DNA from: Microbacteriaceae bacterium VKM Ac-2854
GTDB lineage: Bacteria; Actinomycetota; Actinomycetes; Actinomycetales; Microbacteriaceae
DNA length: 64,000 nucleotides
Assembly: GCA_013205085.1 (NCBI GenBank)
Contig: JABMLH010000003.1
Location: 186,001 to 250,000 of the forward strand
Reading direction: 5' to 3'
The notes beneath the pieces were generated by a model. It was not told the DNA's origin. It saw only the letters and a program-made list of their open reading frames with translations, and did not search any database. The translations under genes were made by a program, and so were the position numbers. This document shows positions 8,779 through 16,965 of this stretch, one piece after another; positions within the stretch are counted from its first letter, which is position 1, and each line of letters starts with the position of its first letter.

Positions 8779-9483
8779 TCAGGCGCGCGCGGCGCGCAGC
8801 CAGGTCAACACGGCGAGGACCCGGCGATGGTCGGAGCCCGAATCCTCGAGCCCGAGCTTCTGGAAGATCGCGGTGACGTTCTTCTCCACCGCGCCGATGC
8901 CGATGAAGAGGGCGGCGGAGATGCCCGCGTTGGTGCGGCCCTCCGCCATGAGCTCCAGCACCTCGCGCTCCCGCGGCGTCAGCGAGCTGAGCGGATCGCG
9001 CCGCCGCTGCAGGAGCGAGGCGACGACCTGGGGGTCCAGAACCGTGCCGCCGGCGGCGACTCGCTCGACCGCATCGCGCAACTCGTCGATCGAGGCGACC
9101 CGGTCTTTGAGCAGGTAGCCCATCCCTCCATCTCCCGAGCCGAGCAGTTCCTGCGCGTAGGTGACCTCGACGTACTGACTGAGCAGGAGCACCGCGACGT
9201 CCGGAAATCGGCGGCGGATCTCGATCGCCGCTCGAACTCCTTCGTCGCGGAACGTCGGCGGCATCCGCACATCGAGCACCGCGACGTCCACGGAGGTCGG
9301 GGCGGCCCCGAGCGCGGAGATCAGGCCGCTCGCGTCGCCGAAGGCTCCGACGGTGTCGAAGCCGGCGTCCTCGAACAGACGCACCAAGCCCTCGCGCAGC
9401 AGCACCGAATCCTCGGCGATCGCGACGCGGAGCGGGGTGGGGCGGGTCATCTGCCCAGAATAGGACAGCTGTTCGTTGCTCAT
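8779..9483 (-). CDS. NarL/FixJ-type response regulator
   Basis: A 234-residue regulator. The receiver domain (about 20-135) carries the phosphoacceptor Asp in VAVLDVRMP and the Lys in YLLKDRV. A LuxR-type HTH follows (LTPREREVLELMAEG to the end). Its ATG at 9483 overlaps the kinase stop (ATGA) and has GGAGG 7 bp upstream, so I prefer it to the internal ATG at 9450. It is the output partner of the adjacent kinase; DNA targets cannot be read from sequence, but the multicopper oxidase in the same operon is the obvious candidate. Confidence 0.93.
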   Translation of the reverse strand: MSNEQLSYSGQMTRPTPLRVAIAEDSVLLREGLVRLFEDAGFDTVGAFGDASGLISALGAAPTSVDVAVLDVRMPPTFRDEGVRAAIEIRRRFPDVAVLLLSQYVEVTYAQELLGSGDGGMGYLLKDRVASIDELRDAVERVAAGGTVLDPQVVASLLQRRRDPLSSLTPREREVLELMAEGRTNAGISAALFIGIGAVEKNVTAIFQKLGLEDSGSDHRRVLAVLTWLRAARA

Positions 9484-10847
9484 CGTTGCGCCTCCGGCAC
9501 GCTGGGTGAATAGGGGATGTGCACCCCGACGACCGACGGCCCGCCCGCCGGGCTGTCGACGACGAGCAGACCGCGCAGCCCCTGCACCCGGTCTGCGAGA
9601 CCGTCCAGTCCATGCCCCGGCACGGCGGCGACGCCGCCGCGACCGTCGTCGATCACCCAGAGGTCGAGCCAGCTCGGCGAACCGGCGCGGATCGCGAGGT
9701 GCACCCGCGCCGAACTCGCGCCGGAGTGCTTGGCGACGTTGGTCAGCAGCTCCGCGACCACGAAGTACGCGCTGCGCTCCACCTCGGACGGCAGCGTCTC
9801 GAACGGCATCTCGGCCGCCTCGACCGCGACCGGCACCGTACTCATCTCGGCGAGAGAATGCACCGCGGCGACGAGCCCTCGATCCTGCAGGATGGGCGGG
9901 GCGACACCACGGGAGAGCGCCCGCAGTTCGTCCAGCGCGGTGCGCACGTGCTCGCGCGCCTCCGCGACCAGCTGCTTCGCGGAGCCCGGATTCGAGTCGA
10001 TCCGGCGTTCGGCCGAGGCGAGATCCATCTGGATCCGGATGAGTCGCTGCTGCGGACCGTCGTGGATGTCGCGTTCGAGGCGACGCAACGCACGGTCCTC
10101 CGCGACGACGGCGGCGCCGCGGGACGCGCTGAGATCGGCGACCTCGAGTTGCAGGGCGTCGGAGCGCCACGGGCCGAGCATGCCCCGGCCGACCACCGCG
10201 GTGACGATCGCGGCGCCGCGGCTGACGAACGGTAGAGTTCCGATGAAGAGCAGCGTCGTGAGCACACCGACGATGATCACGACCGGCTCCGGAGCCGACT
10301 GGTCGCCGATCAGCTGGTACACCTCCTCCACGAACCACTCCGCCGGCGCGCGCAACGGTGTCGCGTCGCCGGATGCCAGCCCGATCACGCCGACGACGAG
10401 GGTGCCGATGCCCGCGGAGAACCAGGCGCCGACGACCACCAGTGCGATCAGGGACAGCAGCGGCCCGACCACCAGGGTGTGCAGGAGGTAGAGCCAGTAG
10501 TGGCCGTCCAGGACCGGTCCGTACAGCGAGTAGCCGGCCGGAGGCACGGCGCTCGCCGGCCGGCTCCACGCCGGTTCCCCCACCGGACGCTGCCCGGCGA
10601 AACCGATCCGCCACCGCTCGACGACACCGAAGGCGCGCCCCAGATAGAGCGCGACCGGCACGAGCAGAGCACCGACGAGAACGCCGAGCAGGCCGAGCGC
10701 CGACGCGAAGACGAGGAGCGTGATCCCGAAGCCGGCGAAGGTGACCGGGAAGCCGATCGCGACAGCCACCAGTTCACGCGGCGCTCGGCGCCACAGGGCC
10801 GTGTACCAGCGAGCAGCGGAGATCCGCTCGGCAGCGCCGTCAGTCAT
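9480..10847 (-). CDS. Two-component sensor histidine kinase, HisKA_3 type
   Basis: A 455-residue membrane kinase. The N-terminal half has about four to six hydrophobic segments (from residue 25) and no large extracellular sensor domain. The dimerisation/phosphorylation motif LERDIHDGPQQRL lies around residue 265, and a GHKL ATPase domain (ELLTNVAKHSG, DDGRGG, GHGLDGLADRV) completes it. This is the DesK/LiaS/NarX-like class that pairs with NarL regulators. It overlaps the multicopper oxidase gene by 8 bp upstream and the regulator by 4 bp downstream, so the three are translationally coupled. Confidence 0.93.
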   Translation of the reverse strand: MTDGAAERISAARWYTALWRRAPRELVAVAIGFPVTFAGFGITLLVFASALGLLGVLVGALLVPVALYLGRAFGVVERWRIGFAGQRPVGEPAWSRPASAVPPAGYSLYGPVLDGHYWLYLLHTLVVGPLLSLIALVVVGAWFSAGIGTLVVGVIGLASGDATPLRAPAEWFVEEVYQLIGDQSAPEPVVIIVGVLTTLLFIGTLPFVSRGAAIVTAVVGRGMLGPWRSDALQLEVADLSASRGAAVVAEDRALRRLERDIHDGPQQRLIRIQMDLASAERRIDSNPGSAKQLVAEAREHVRTALDELRALSRGVAPPILQDRGLVAAVHSLAEMSTVPVAVEAAEMPFETLPSEVERSAYFVVAELLTNVAKHSGASSARVHLAIRAGSPSWLDLWVIDDGRGGVAAVPGHGLDGLADRVQGLRGLLVVDSPAGGPSVVGVHIPYSPSVPEAQR

Positions 10848-12354
10848 GCGTGTGCCCTTCGTTCGCCTCGGGCTCCACGCTATCGGCCGCCATCCCCGGC
10901 TCCACCACGAGGAACTGCGCCATCATGCCGAGGTCCTCGTGCTGCAGCAGGTGGCAGTGGATCATGTACGGGTTCACCCGGTCGCTGTCGCCCGCGAACG
11001 TCATCCGCAGCACGTAATCCGTCTCGGGTTCGAGGTAGATGGTGTCTTTCCACCCGGCCGTCTCCGGCGGTGGCGGCGATCCGCCGACGGAGACCACTTG
11101 GAACTGCACGTCGTGCACGTGGAAGTCGTGCGGCAAAGCCATGTCGTTGCGCACGGTCCACTCCTCCGTGGCGCCGCGCTCGACGATCGCGTCGATCCTC
11201 GCGGCTTCCATGCTCCGACCGTTGATCTGATGATCGTCGAGCTCGAAGACCCGATGGCGCGAGACGGCCGACGCCGGTATCGGCTCGATCGCCACCAGAG
11301 CGGGCGGCACGGGCGGCCGAGCATCGAGGTGCGGCTCCGCCTCGAAACGCACCACGTCGAGCCGATCGGCTCCGCCGTTCGCACCGGCGAGCACCGCCCC
11401 CGCGCCGAGTTCGGGCGGTGTGGACTGCAGTGTGGCGCTCTCCCCCGGAACGAAACGCGCCACGATCTCGGCGCGCTCGCCGGGGGCCAGCCGCACATGG
11501 TCGGTTTCGTGCGGCGCGGCAAGGAGGCCGCCGTCGCTGGCGATCTGCTCGAATCCGCGTCGGTCCGCGAATCCGAAGTCGTAGATCCGTGCTGCGGACG
11601 CGTTCACGATGCGCAGTCGAACCGCCTCGGTCACGACGCGCTGAACCGGACCGGCGGTGCCGTTGACCAGCACGGTCGATCCGAGCGGTCCGACGAAGCC
11701 CTGTTCCGACTCGACGCGCCGCCCGGCCTCGTCGAGCGAGACGTCGCTCACGATCACGGGGATGTCATCCACACCGTAGTCATCGGGCAGGCCGAGGGAG
11801 CGCTCCGCTTCGTCGCGCACGATCACCAGGCCGGCCAAGCCCATGCCGACCTGATCCGTGGTGCGCCCGTGCGGATGCGGGTGGTACCAGAGCGTCGCGG
11901 CCGGCTGATCGACGCGCCAGGTCGGTGTGCGAGACGACCCCGGCGTGATCAGTTGGTGCGGCCCGCCGTCCATGGCGGCGGGCAGGTGCATCCCGTGCCA
12001 GTGCAGTGTCGTCGGTTCGGGCAGCTCGTTATGCAGGGTGACGGCGACGTTCTGCCCGCGCTCGAGCACGAGGGTCGGCCCGCCGATGGGACCGTTGTAG
12101 CCCCAACTCCGCGCGGCTCCTGCGCCGATCGTGCTCTCACCGGCGGCGGCGGTCAGCTCGAAGGAACGGGTGCCGTCGGTCGCGACGGTCGGCTCCAGCA
12201 GCGGCGGGATCCGCAGCGGCGTCGAGAAGGCGACGCCGCCGATGGTGTCCAACGGGCGCGGTCCGCCGAGCGCGCAGGCGGTGAGGCCGACGGCGATGCC
12301 GAGCGCGAGCGCGCCGAGGGTCGCACGCGGCCGACGGAGGGGGGTTCTGGTCAT
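10840..12354 (-). CDS. Multicopper oxidase, secreted lipoprotein
   Basis: A 504-residue cupredoxin-repeat oxidase (CueO/laccase group). A lipobox LTAC puts the lipidated Cys at 27, so it is anchored outside the membrane. All copper motifs are present: HWHGMH, HPHPHG, HDFHVHDVQF and HCHLLQHEDLGMM, the last giving the type 1 Cys, His and Met. Such enzymes oxidise Cu(I) or phenolics with O2. The start is ATG 12354 with GGAGG close upstream; a Met further up (12480) would bury the signal peptide. It is first in an operon with kinase and regulator, and divergent from dps. Confidence 0.93.
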   Translation of the reverse strand: MTRTPLRRPRATLGALALGIAVGLTACALGGPRPLDTIGGVAFSTPLRIPPLLEPTVATDGTRSFELTAAAGESTIGAGAARSWGYNGPIGGPTLVLERGQNVAVTLHNELPEPTTLHWHGMHLPAAMDGGPHQLITPGSSRTPTWRVDQPAATLWYHPHPHGRTTDQVGMGLAGLVIVRDEAERSLGLPDDYGVDDIPVIVSDVSLDEAGRRVESEQGFVGPLGSTVLVNGTAGPVQRVVTEAVRLRIVNASAARIYDFGFADRRGFEQIASDGGLLAAPHETDHVRLAPGERAEIVARFVPGESATLQSTPPELGAGAVLAGANGGADRLDVVRFEAEPHLDARPPVPPALVAIEPIPASAVSRHRVFELDDHQINGRSMEAARIDAIVERGATEEWTVRNDMALPHDFHVHDVQFQVVSVGGSPPPPETAGWKDTIYLEPETDYVLRMTFAGDSDRVNPYMIHCHLLQHEDLGMMAQFLVVEPGMAADSVEPEANEGHTHD

Positions 12355-12512
12355 GCCTCCAGCGTCGTGCGGACGTGGCCGCCGCGGCACCGGGGAGACC
12401 GGCCCAGCCGGCGAGGGAAAACCCCCGGATCGCACGATCCGTCGGCCGCAGATCGGCGTCCTGACGCGGATGTGAGCCAAGGCTGGGCTTCTTTAGTCGA
12501 GCCTTCGCTTGC

Positions 12513-12540
12513 TTGCGGAATATCTGCTGCGGCGTACCGT
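12513..12540 (+). promoter_or_regulatory. Candidate dps promoter
   Basis: TTGCGG at 12513-12518 and TACCGT at 12535-12540 are separated by 16 bp and lie 34 bp upstream of the dps start. The 220-bp divergent gap to the multicopper oxidase must also hold that operon's promoter. I saw no clear copper-repressor box. Confidence 0.4.
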
Positions 12541-12574
12541 TGACCACATCGTCAGCAACCGAAAGGGACAAACC

Positions 12575-13060
12575 GTGTCGACCACCTCCGCCACCGCACA
12601 GACCTCCTCAAACCCCGATGTCGCCTCCGGCGTGGCGCAGTTCCTCACCCCCGTCGTGATCGAGATGACCGCGCTGGCCGTGAACGGCAAGCAGGCGCAC
12701 TGGCACGTCCGCGGCGCCAACTTCATCGGAGTGCACGAGCTGCTCGACGTCGTCGTGGCTCACGCCATCGAGTGGGCCGACCTCGCCGCCGAGCGCGTCG
12801 TCGCCCTCGGCCTCCCGGTCGACGCTCGCATCCAGACGGTCGCCGCCCAGACCGGCAGCACCGCACTCACCCCCGGCTTCCGCCGCTCGGAGGACTCGAT
12901 CGCCGAGGTCATCGCGCAGATCGACGTCGCCCTCGCCGCGGTGAACACCGCGATCACGGAGCTCGCCGAGCTCGACGCCAGCAGCCAGGACGTCGCGATC
13001 GAGATCGGCCGCGGCCTCGAGAAGGACCGCTGGTTCCTCTTCGCGCATATTTCTGCGTAG
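12575..13060 (+). CDS. dps: Dps family DNA-binding ferritin-like protein
   Basis: A 161-residue four-helix ferritin-like protein that assembles into a dodecamer, oxidises and stores iron, and shields DNA during stress. The ferroxidase-site signature KQAHWHVRGANFIGVHELLD is near residues 34-53, and a C-terminal helix ends GLEKDRWFLFAHI. Start GTG 12575 has AAGGGA 6-11 bp upstream. It is divergent from the multicopper oxidase operon, so iron and copper/redox defence genes share one control region. A bidirectional terminator follows after a structured 225-bp stretch. Confidence 0.95.
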   Translation: MSTTSATAQTSSNPDVASGVAQFLTPVVIEMTALAVNGKQAHWHVRGANFIGVHELLDVVVAHAIEWADLAAERVVALGLPVDARIQTVAAQTGSTALTPGFRRSEDSIAEVIAQIDVALAAVNTAITELAELDASSQDVAIEIGRGLEKDRWFLFAHISA

Positions 13061-13284
13061 GTTTCGTTCCTCGTTCCTCGTCACGAAACCCGCGGTCCGC
13101 CTTTCGGCGGTGACGGATTCGCAGAGCGTCCTGCGTTCGCGTACGACGAAATGCTGGAACGCATTTCGCCGGTTACGCTCGTGCGGAGGCGGTTGCGGGC
13201 TCGAGTCGGCGATGACCCCGCCGCTGCTTTGGGTGGGGAGGGGAAACGCCGGCGGGAGAGAGCACGACGTCTCGACACCAGTTG
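13060..13284. other. Structured non-coding stretch downstream of dps
   Basis: No gene is evident in this 225-bp gap. It contains several short perfect inverted repeats: GGTTTCGT/ACGAAACC (13060-13067 and 13083-13090, enclosing a CGTTCCT tandem), CCGCC/GGCGG (13097-13110), and CGAAATGC/GCATTTCG with a 6-base loop (13147-13168). It could be a long dps 3' UTR, a small RNA or decayed repeats. Confidence 0.5.
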
Positions 13285-13317
13285 AAAAGGCGGCACGCAC
13301 GATGCGTGCCGCCTTTT
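13285..13317. terminator. Bidirectional terminator between dps and amidohydrolase
   Basis: A perfect 15-bp stem AAAAGGCGGCACGCA with complement, loop CGA, ending in TTTT on both strands. It lies 7 bp from the stop of the minus-strand amidohydrolase and downstream of dps, so it serves convergent transcripts. Confidence 0.88.
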
Positions 13318-13323
13318 GCGTGT

Positions 13324-14787
13324 CTAGGCCAGGGTGTCCCAGGTGAAGCGGCCGGCGAGGAGCGTTGCGGCGACCGGCATGGAGCGCAGCTCGGCCGCCG
13401 AAGCAGTCAGTGCATCGAGGTCGACGATGGCGAGGTCGGCGATCGCGCCGGCGACGGGACCGGTGTTCGGGCGCACCGAAGCGGCCAGGGCCTCGGCGGC
13501 GGTGATCCGCTGCTCGGGGTGCCAGGGGGCATCCGCGCCGCGCGCGCGGCCGACCGCGGCGGCGATGGCGATCCACGGATCCAGCGGCGCGACCGGGGCG
13601 TCGGAGCCGAGCGCGAGGGTCGCGCCGGCGTCGAGCAGGGATCGGAGCGGGAAGGCGCGATCCGTGCGGCCGTGCCAGTACCGATCCGCGACGTCGCGGT
13701 CGTCCACCGCGTGCTCGGGTTGCACGCTCGCGACCACGCCGAGTTCCGCGAAGCGCGGCAGGTCGGCCGCCGCCACCAGCTGAGCGTGTTCGATGCGGCC
13801 TCCACCGACGCGCGCCAGGGCATCCAGTGCAAGCGTGTTGGCCTCGTCGCCGATCGCGTGCACGGTCGGTCGGATGCCCGCCGCAGCGGCGCGCGCCAGC
13901 AGCACGTCGAGCTCCGCCGGTACGACGGTGAGCATCCCGTGCGCGTGCGCGCCGCTCATCCCGTCGTATGCATCCACGCAGTATGCGGTCCGGGTGTTCA
14001 GCGAGCCGTCGGTGATGACCTTGAGCGGACCCATGGTGACGAGTCCGGAGGCGTCGATCGCGTCCGCACTGCGCAAGCCTTCGGAGATCGCGCGCTCCAG
14101 GTCGACGGCGTAGACGCCCGTCTCGACGCGAACGCTCAGCGGTGCGAGGGCCGCGCGGCGTGCCCAATCGCCCGGATTCCAGCGCATCTCGAGGTCGACG
14201 ACACCGACCACGCCGCGGCGGGCCGCGGCCGCAGCAGCATCCGCCGCCCAGTCGTCCAGAACGGCGTCGTCCACCGCGCCGAGCAGGCCGACGAGCCGGA
14301 AGCAGTCGTCCTCCAGAAGCAGGCCGTCGTTCGGCGCGCAGCCGTACCGCGACTGGGCCGAGCTCGTGGTCCAGGCGCAGTGCAGGTCTCCGCTGACCAG
14401 CACGACCGGGCGACCGGCCGCCGCCGCGTCCAGGACCGCCGTCGTCGGTTCGTCCGGCCAGAGTCCGTCGCGGAAGCCGTAGCCGATCAGGGTGTCGGTC
14501 GCGCCCGGGTCGTGCGCGATCCGCGCCGCGACCAGCTCGGCCGCCTCTCGGGCGGATCCGGCCGACGACACGTCGAGTCGACGAGCGGTCATCGCCCACT
14601 GGCTGAAGTGGGTGTGGTTGTCCCACAGGCCCGGCACCACCCAGCGCCCGTCGAGCTCACGCACGCTCAACGCCGCGAGTTCACCCGACGAGGCGACGGC
14701 CGCCACGCGACCGTCGCGCAGGAGCAGATCGACGAGCCGCCCATCGCCCGGTAGCCGAGCGGAGCGCAGGAGTGTTTCGGTGGTCAT
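13324..14787 (-). CDS. Amidohydrolase family protein (YtcJ-like)
   Basis: A 487-residue metal-dependent hydrolase with a small N-terminal beta domain, HTH metal ligands in GLWDNHTHFSQW, a carboxylate/lysine region (GPLKVITDGSLNTRTA), HAIGDEAN and the C-terminal Asp in ALGSDAPVAPLDPW. This is the amidohydro_3/YtcJ pattern; substrates of the group are exo-cyclic amides or esters and are mostly unknown. It ends at a shared terminator with dps and sits 13 bp downstream of the glycosylase gene, probably in one transcript. Confidence 0.9.
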   Translation of the reverse strand: MTTETLLRSARLPGDGRLVDLLLRDGRVAAVASSGELAALSVRELDGRWVVPGLWDNHTHFSQWAMTARRLDVSSAGSAREAAELVAARIAHDPGATDTLIGYGFRDGLWPDEPTTAVLDAAAAGRPVVLVSGDLHCAWTTSSAQSRYGCAPNDGLLLEDDCFRLVGLLGAVDDAVLDDWAADAAAAAARRGVVGVVDLEMRWNPGDWARRAALAPLSVRVETGVYAVDLERAISEGLRSADAIDASGLVTMGPLKVITDGSLNTRTAYCVDAYDGMSGAHAHGMLTVVPAELDVLLARAAAAGIRPTVHAIGDEANTLALDALARVGGGRIEHAQLVAAADLPRFAELGVVASVQPEHAVDDRDVADRYWHGRTDRAFPLRSLLDAGATLALGSDAPVAPLDPWIAIAAAVGRARGADAPWHPEQRITAAEALAASVRPNTGPVAGAIADLAIVDLDALTASAAELRSMPVAATLLAGRFTWDTLA

Positions 14788-14800
14788 GGTTCCCTCGGGT

Positions 14801-15718
14801 TCAGGCCTGACAGACCGGGCACCAGTACAGCTTGCGGTTCGCCATCATCTCGAGCACAACGGATGTGCCGCACACGCGGCACGGCAGGCCCTCGCGCTTG
14901 TACACCCAGTGCCGGTCGTCGCGACTGGCGACGGCGCGCGCACGTTCCTGCGCATCCGTCGTCTCCATCGTGAGCATCAGGCCGGTGCGGATGCCGATGT
15001 CGAGCAGGTACGCCCAGTCGGCCCACAGTGCGTGGGCGACGGAGACCGGAACCAGCTTCGCCGGGGTGTGCGGGTTCAGCTGAGCCCGGAAGAGCATCTC
15101 GGCGCGATACACGTTGCCGATGCCGCTGACGATCGACTGATCCATCAGCTGCAGGCCCACCGGCTTGGCCGACTTCAGCAGCCGCTCGGTGAACCGGTCG
15201 CGGGCGTCGTCACCTGCATCCGTCGCCGGGTCGGGGCCGAGCCTGTCGAGAACGACCTGCACCTGCTCCGGATCGAGCACTTCGCACGCCGTCGGGCCGC
15301 GCAGGTCGGCGACACTCTCCGGCGTCGCGAGCCGTACCCGCACCGCGCCGACGGGCGGCGGCGGGAACTCGTCGAGTTCGACGTCCTTGACGTGCTCGGT
15401 CTCGGCGAGCCGGATCGCCCGACGCAGCCGGGGCGCGCCCATACTGCCGCGCACATCCGCGCCTTCGGTGATCGGCGAGATCCGGCCGAAGAAGTCCCAG
15501 GCGCCGTAGATGCCGAGGTGGATCCGCAGCCAGTGCGCCTCGTCGAAACGCAGGAACATCTGCTTGCCGACGGCGACCGACTCGTTCAGCGTCCGCCCGT
15601 CGAGCACCGCGGCGCCCGCTGCGAAGCGGCCCTGCGGGCTGGAGGCGGCGACGCGATGCCCGACGAAGTCGCGCTGGAACTGCAGCGCGATCCGATGGAC
15701 GGAATGCCCTTCGGGCAC
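14801..15718 (-). CDS. Fpg/Nei family DNA glycosylase (endonuclease VIII-like)
   Basis: A 305-residue base-excision repair enzyme that removes oxidised bases and nicks the abasic site. The N-terminus is PEGHSVHR: after Met loss, Pro is the catalytic nucleophile and Glu the partner, as in Nei-type enzymes. The H2TH region includes SGIGNVYRAEMLF, and a C-terminal zinc finger has CRVCG and CPVCQ. The GTG start at 15718 directly abuts the rpiB stop, indicating coupled translation. Confidence 0.93.
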   Translation of the reverse strand: MPEGHSVHRIALQFQRDFVGHRVAASSPQGRFAAGAAVLDGRTLNESVAVGKQMFLRFDEAHWLRIHLGIYGAWDFFGRISPITEGADVRGSMGAPRLRRAIRLAETEHVKDVELDEFPPPPVGAVRVRLATPESVADLRGPTACEVLDPEQVQVVLDRLGPDPATDAGDDARDRFTERLLKSAKPVGLQLMDQSIVSGIGNVYRAEMLFRAQLNPHTPAKLVPVSVAHALWADWAYLLDIGIRTGLMLTMETTDAQERARAVASRDDRHWVYKREGLPCRVCGTSVVLEMMANRKLYWCPVCQA

Positions 15719-16207
15719 TTAGGCGTCCACCTGCTTGCCCGCGATAGCGCCGGTCGCCTCGTACTCGGCCAGCTGAGCGATCCGGCGCACGTGCCGCTCC
15801 TCTTCACTGAAGGGCTCGTTGATGAACGCGTCGATGAACGCGGTGGCCTCGTCGACGGTGTGCTGGCGCGCGCCGATCGAGATGACATTCGCGTCGTTGT
15901 GCTGGCGGGCCAGGACGGCGGTCGAGTGGTTCCAGACGAGGGCGGCGCGGACGCCGGTCACCTTGTTCGCGGCGATCTGCTCGCCGTTGCCGGAGCCGCC
16001 GAAGACGATGCCGAGGGCCTGCACGCCGGCCTGCTGGTCGACGACGACCGCGTGGGCGGCGTTGATGCAGAACGACGGGTAGTCGTCGATCGGGTCGTAG
16101 CTCGTCGGCCCGTGGTCCACGACGTCGTGGCCCGCGGCACCGAGGTGCTCGATCAGATGGCGGCTGAAGTCAAGCCCGGCGTGGTCGGTAGCGATGTGGA
16201 TGCGCAC
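15719..16207 (-). CDS. rpiB: Ribose-5-phosphate isomerase B
   Basis: A 162-residue RpiB/LacAB-family isomerase that interconverts ribose-5-phosphate and ribulose-5-phosphate in the pentose phosphate pathway. Diagnostic features are the N-terminal IATDHAGLDF, GIVFGGSGNGEQIAANK and HNDANVISIGAR. The active-site base in this subgroup is Glu rather than Cys (GGSGNGE), matching actinobacterial RpiB. The TAA stop is immediately followed by the glycosylase GTG. Confidence 0.95.
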   Translation of the reverse strand: MRIHIATDHAGLDFSRHLIEHLGAAGHDVVDHGPTSYDPIDDYPSFCINAAHAVVVDQQAGVQALGIVFGGSGNGEQIAANKVTGVRAALVWNHSTAVLARQHNDANVISIGARQHTVDEATAFIDAFINEPFSEEERHVRRIAQLAEYEATGAIAGKQVDA

Positions 16208-16228
16208 GTGCTTCAGGTTATCGCGTGC

Positions 16229-16828
16229 CTACTCGAACACCGGACCGCGCGTTCGAGAACGCTTCAGTTCGAAGAAGCCGTCGTACGCGGCCGCCGCGAC
16301 CACGCCGTCCCAGAGCGCGAGCGCCTGCTCCCCCTTGGGGGCGGGCGAGATGACGGGGCCGAAGAAGGCGACGTCACCGATGGCGATCACCGGTGTTCCC
16401 ACGTCTTGACCGACGCGGTCGATGCCGTCGAAGTGCGAGGCGCGCATCGGGGCGTCGTACTCGTCGGTCTCGGCGAAAGCGAGCAGCTCGCTCGGCAGGC
16501 CGACCTCGTCCAGGGCCTCGGCCATCACGGCGTCGACGTCCTTGCGTTGGCCCAGGTGGATCCGGGTGCCCAGTGCGTCGTAGAGCGGCTTGACGACCTC
16601 GGCGCTGTGGCGCTCGGACGCGGCGGCGACGAGGCGGGTGTACTTCAGCGCACGCGGGAAGAAGGCGCGGTACGACTCGTCCACGTCCTTGTCCTCATTC
16701 AGCACGGCCAGGCTCATGATGTGCCAGGTCACGTCCAGGTCGCGGGCGGGAGTCACCTCGTCGACCCACCGCGAGGTCATCCAGGCCCAGGGGCAGGAGG
16801 GATCGAACCAGAAGTCAACGGAAGTCAT
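16229..16828 (-). CDS. DsbA-family thioredoxin-fold protein, monothiol relative of Rv2466c
   Basis: A 199-residue thioredoxin-fold protein closely resembling the mycothiol-dependent reductase family of Mycobacterium Rv2466c (VDFWFDP, W-TSRW, HIMSLAVLNE, GTPVIAIGDVAFFGPV, FFELKRSRT). In that family the active site is C-P-W-C; here it is C12-P-W-A15, so the resolving cysteine is missing. The protein may act through a single Cys and mycothiol, or have lost redox activity. It lies 21 bp upstream of rpiB on the same strand and diverges from pepN. The fold call is firm; the activity is open. Confidence 0.88.
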   Translation of the reverse strand: MTSVDFWFDPSCPWAWMTSRWVDEVTPARDLDVTWHIMSLAVLNEDKDVDESYRAFFPRALKYTRLVAAASERHSAEVVKPLYDALGTRIHLGQRKDVDAVMAEALDEVGLPSELLAFAETDEYDAPMRASHFDGIDRVGQDVGTPVIAIGDVAFFGPVISPAPKGEQALALWDGVVAAAAYDGFFELKRSRTRGPVFE

Positions 16829-16965
16829 GGTCGTAACGCTACGCCTACTCGTGCGTCCGCTCGGTGTTCCCTGACGATGTCGGTGGTCGGTCGTAGTGTT
16901 GTTGTCGGCGGGCGAGACCTTCGAGGTCGCTCGCCGGAAACCACGAGACGAACGGATGGAAACAC

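Noticed and set aside
13110-13346. 78-residue plus-strand frame after dps
   Set aside because: It crosses hairpins and the bidirectional terminator, has no ribosome site and shows a random-looking composition.
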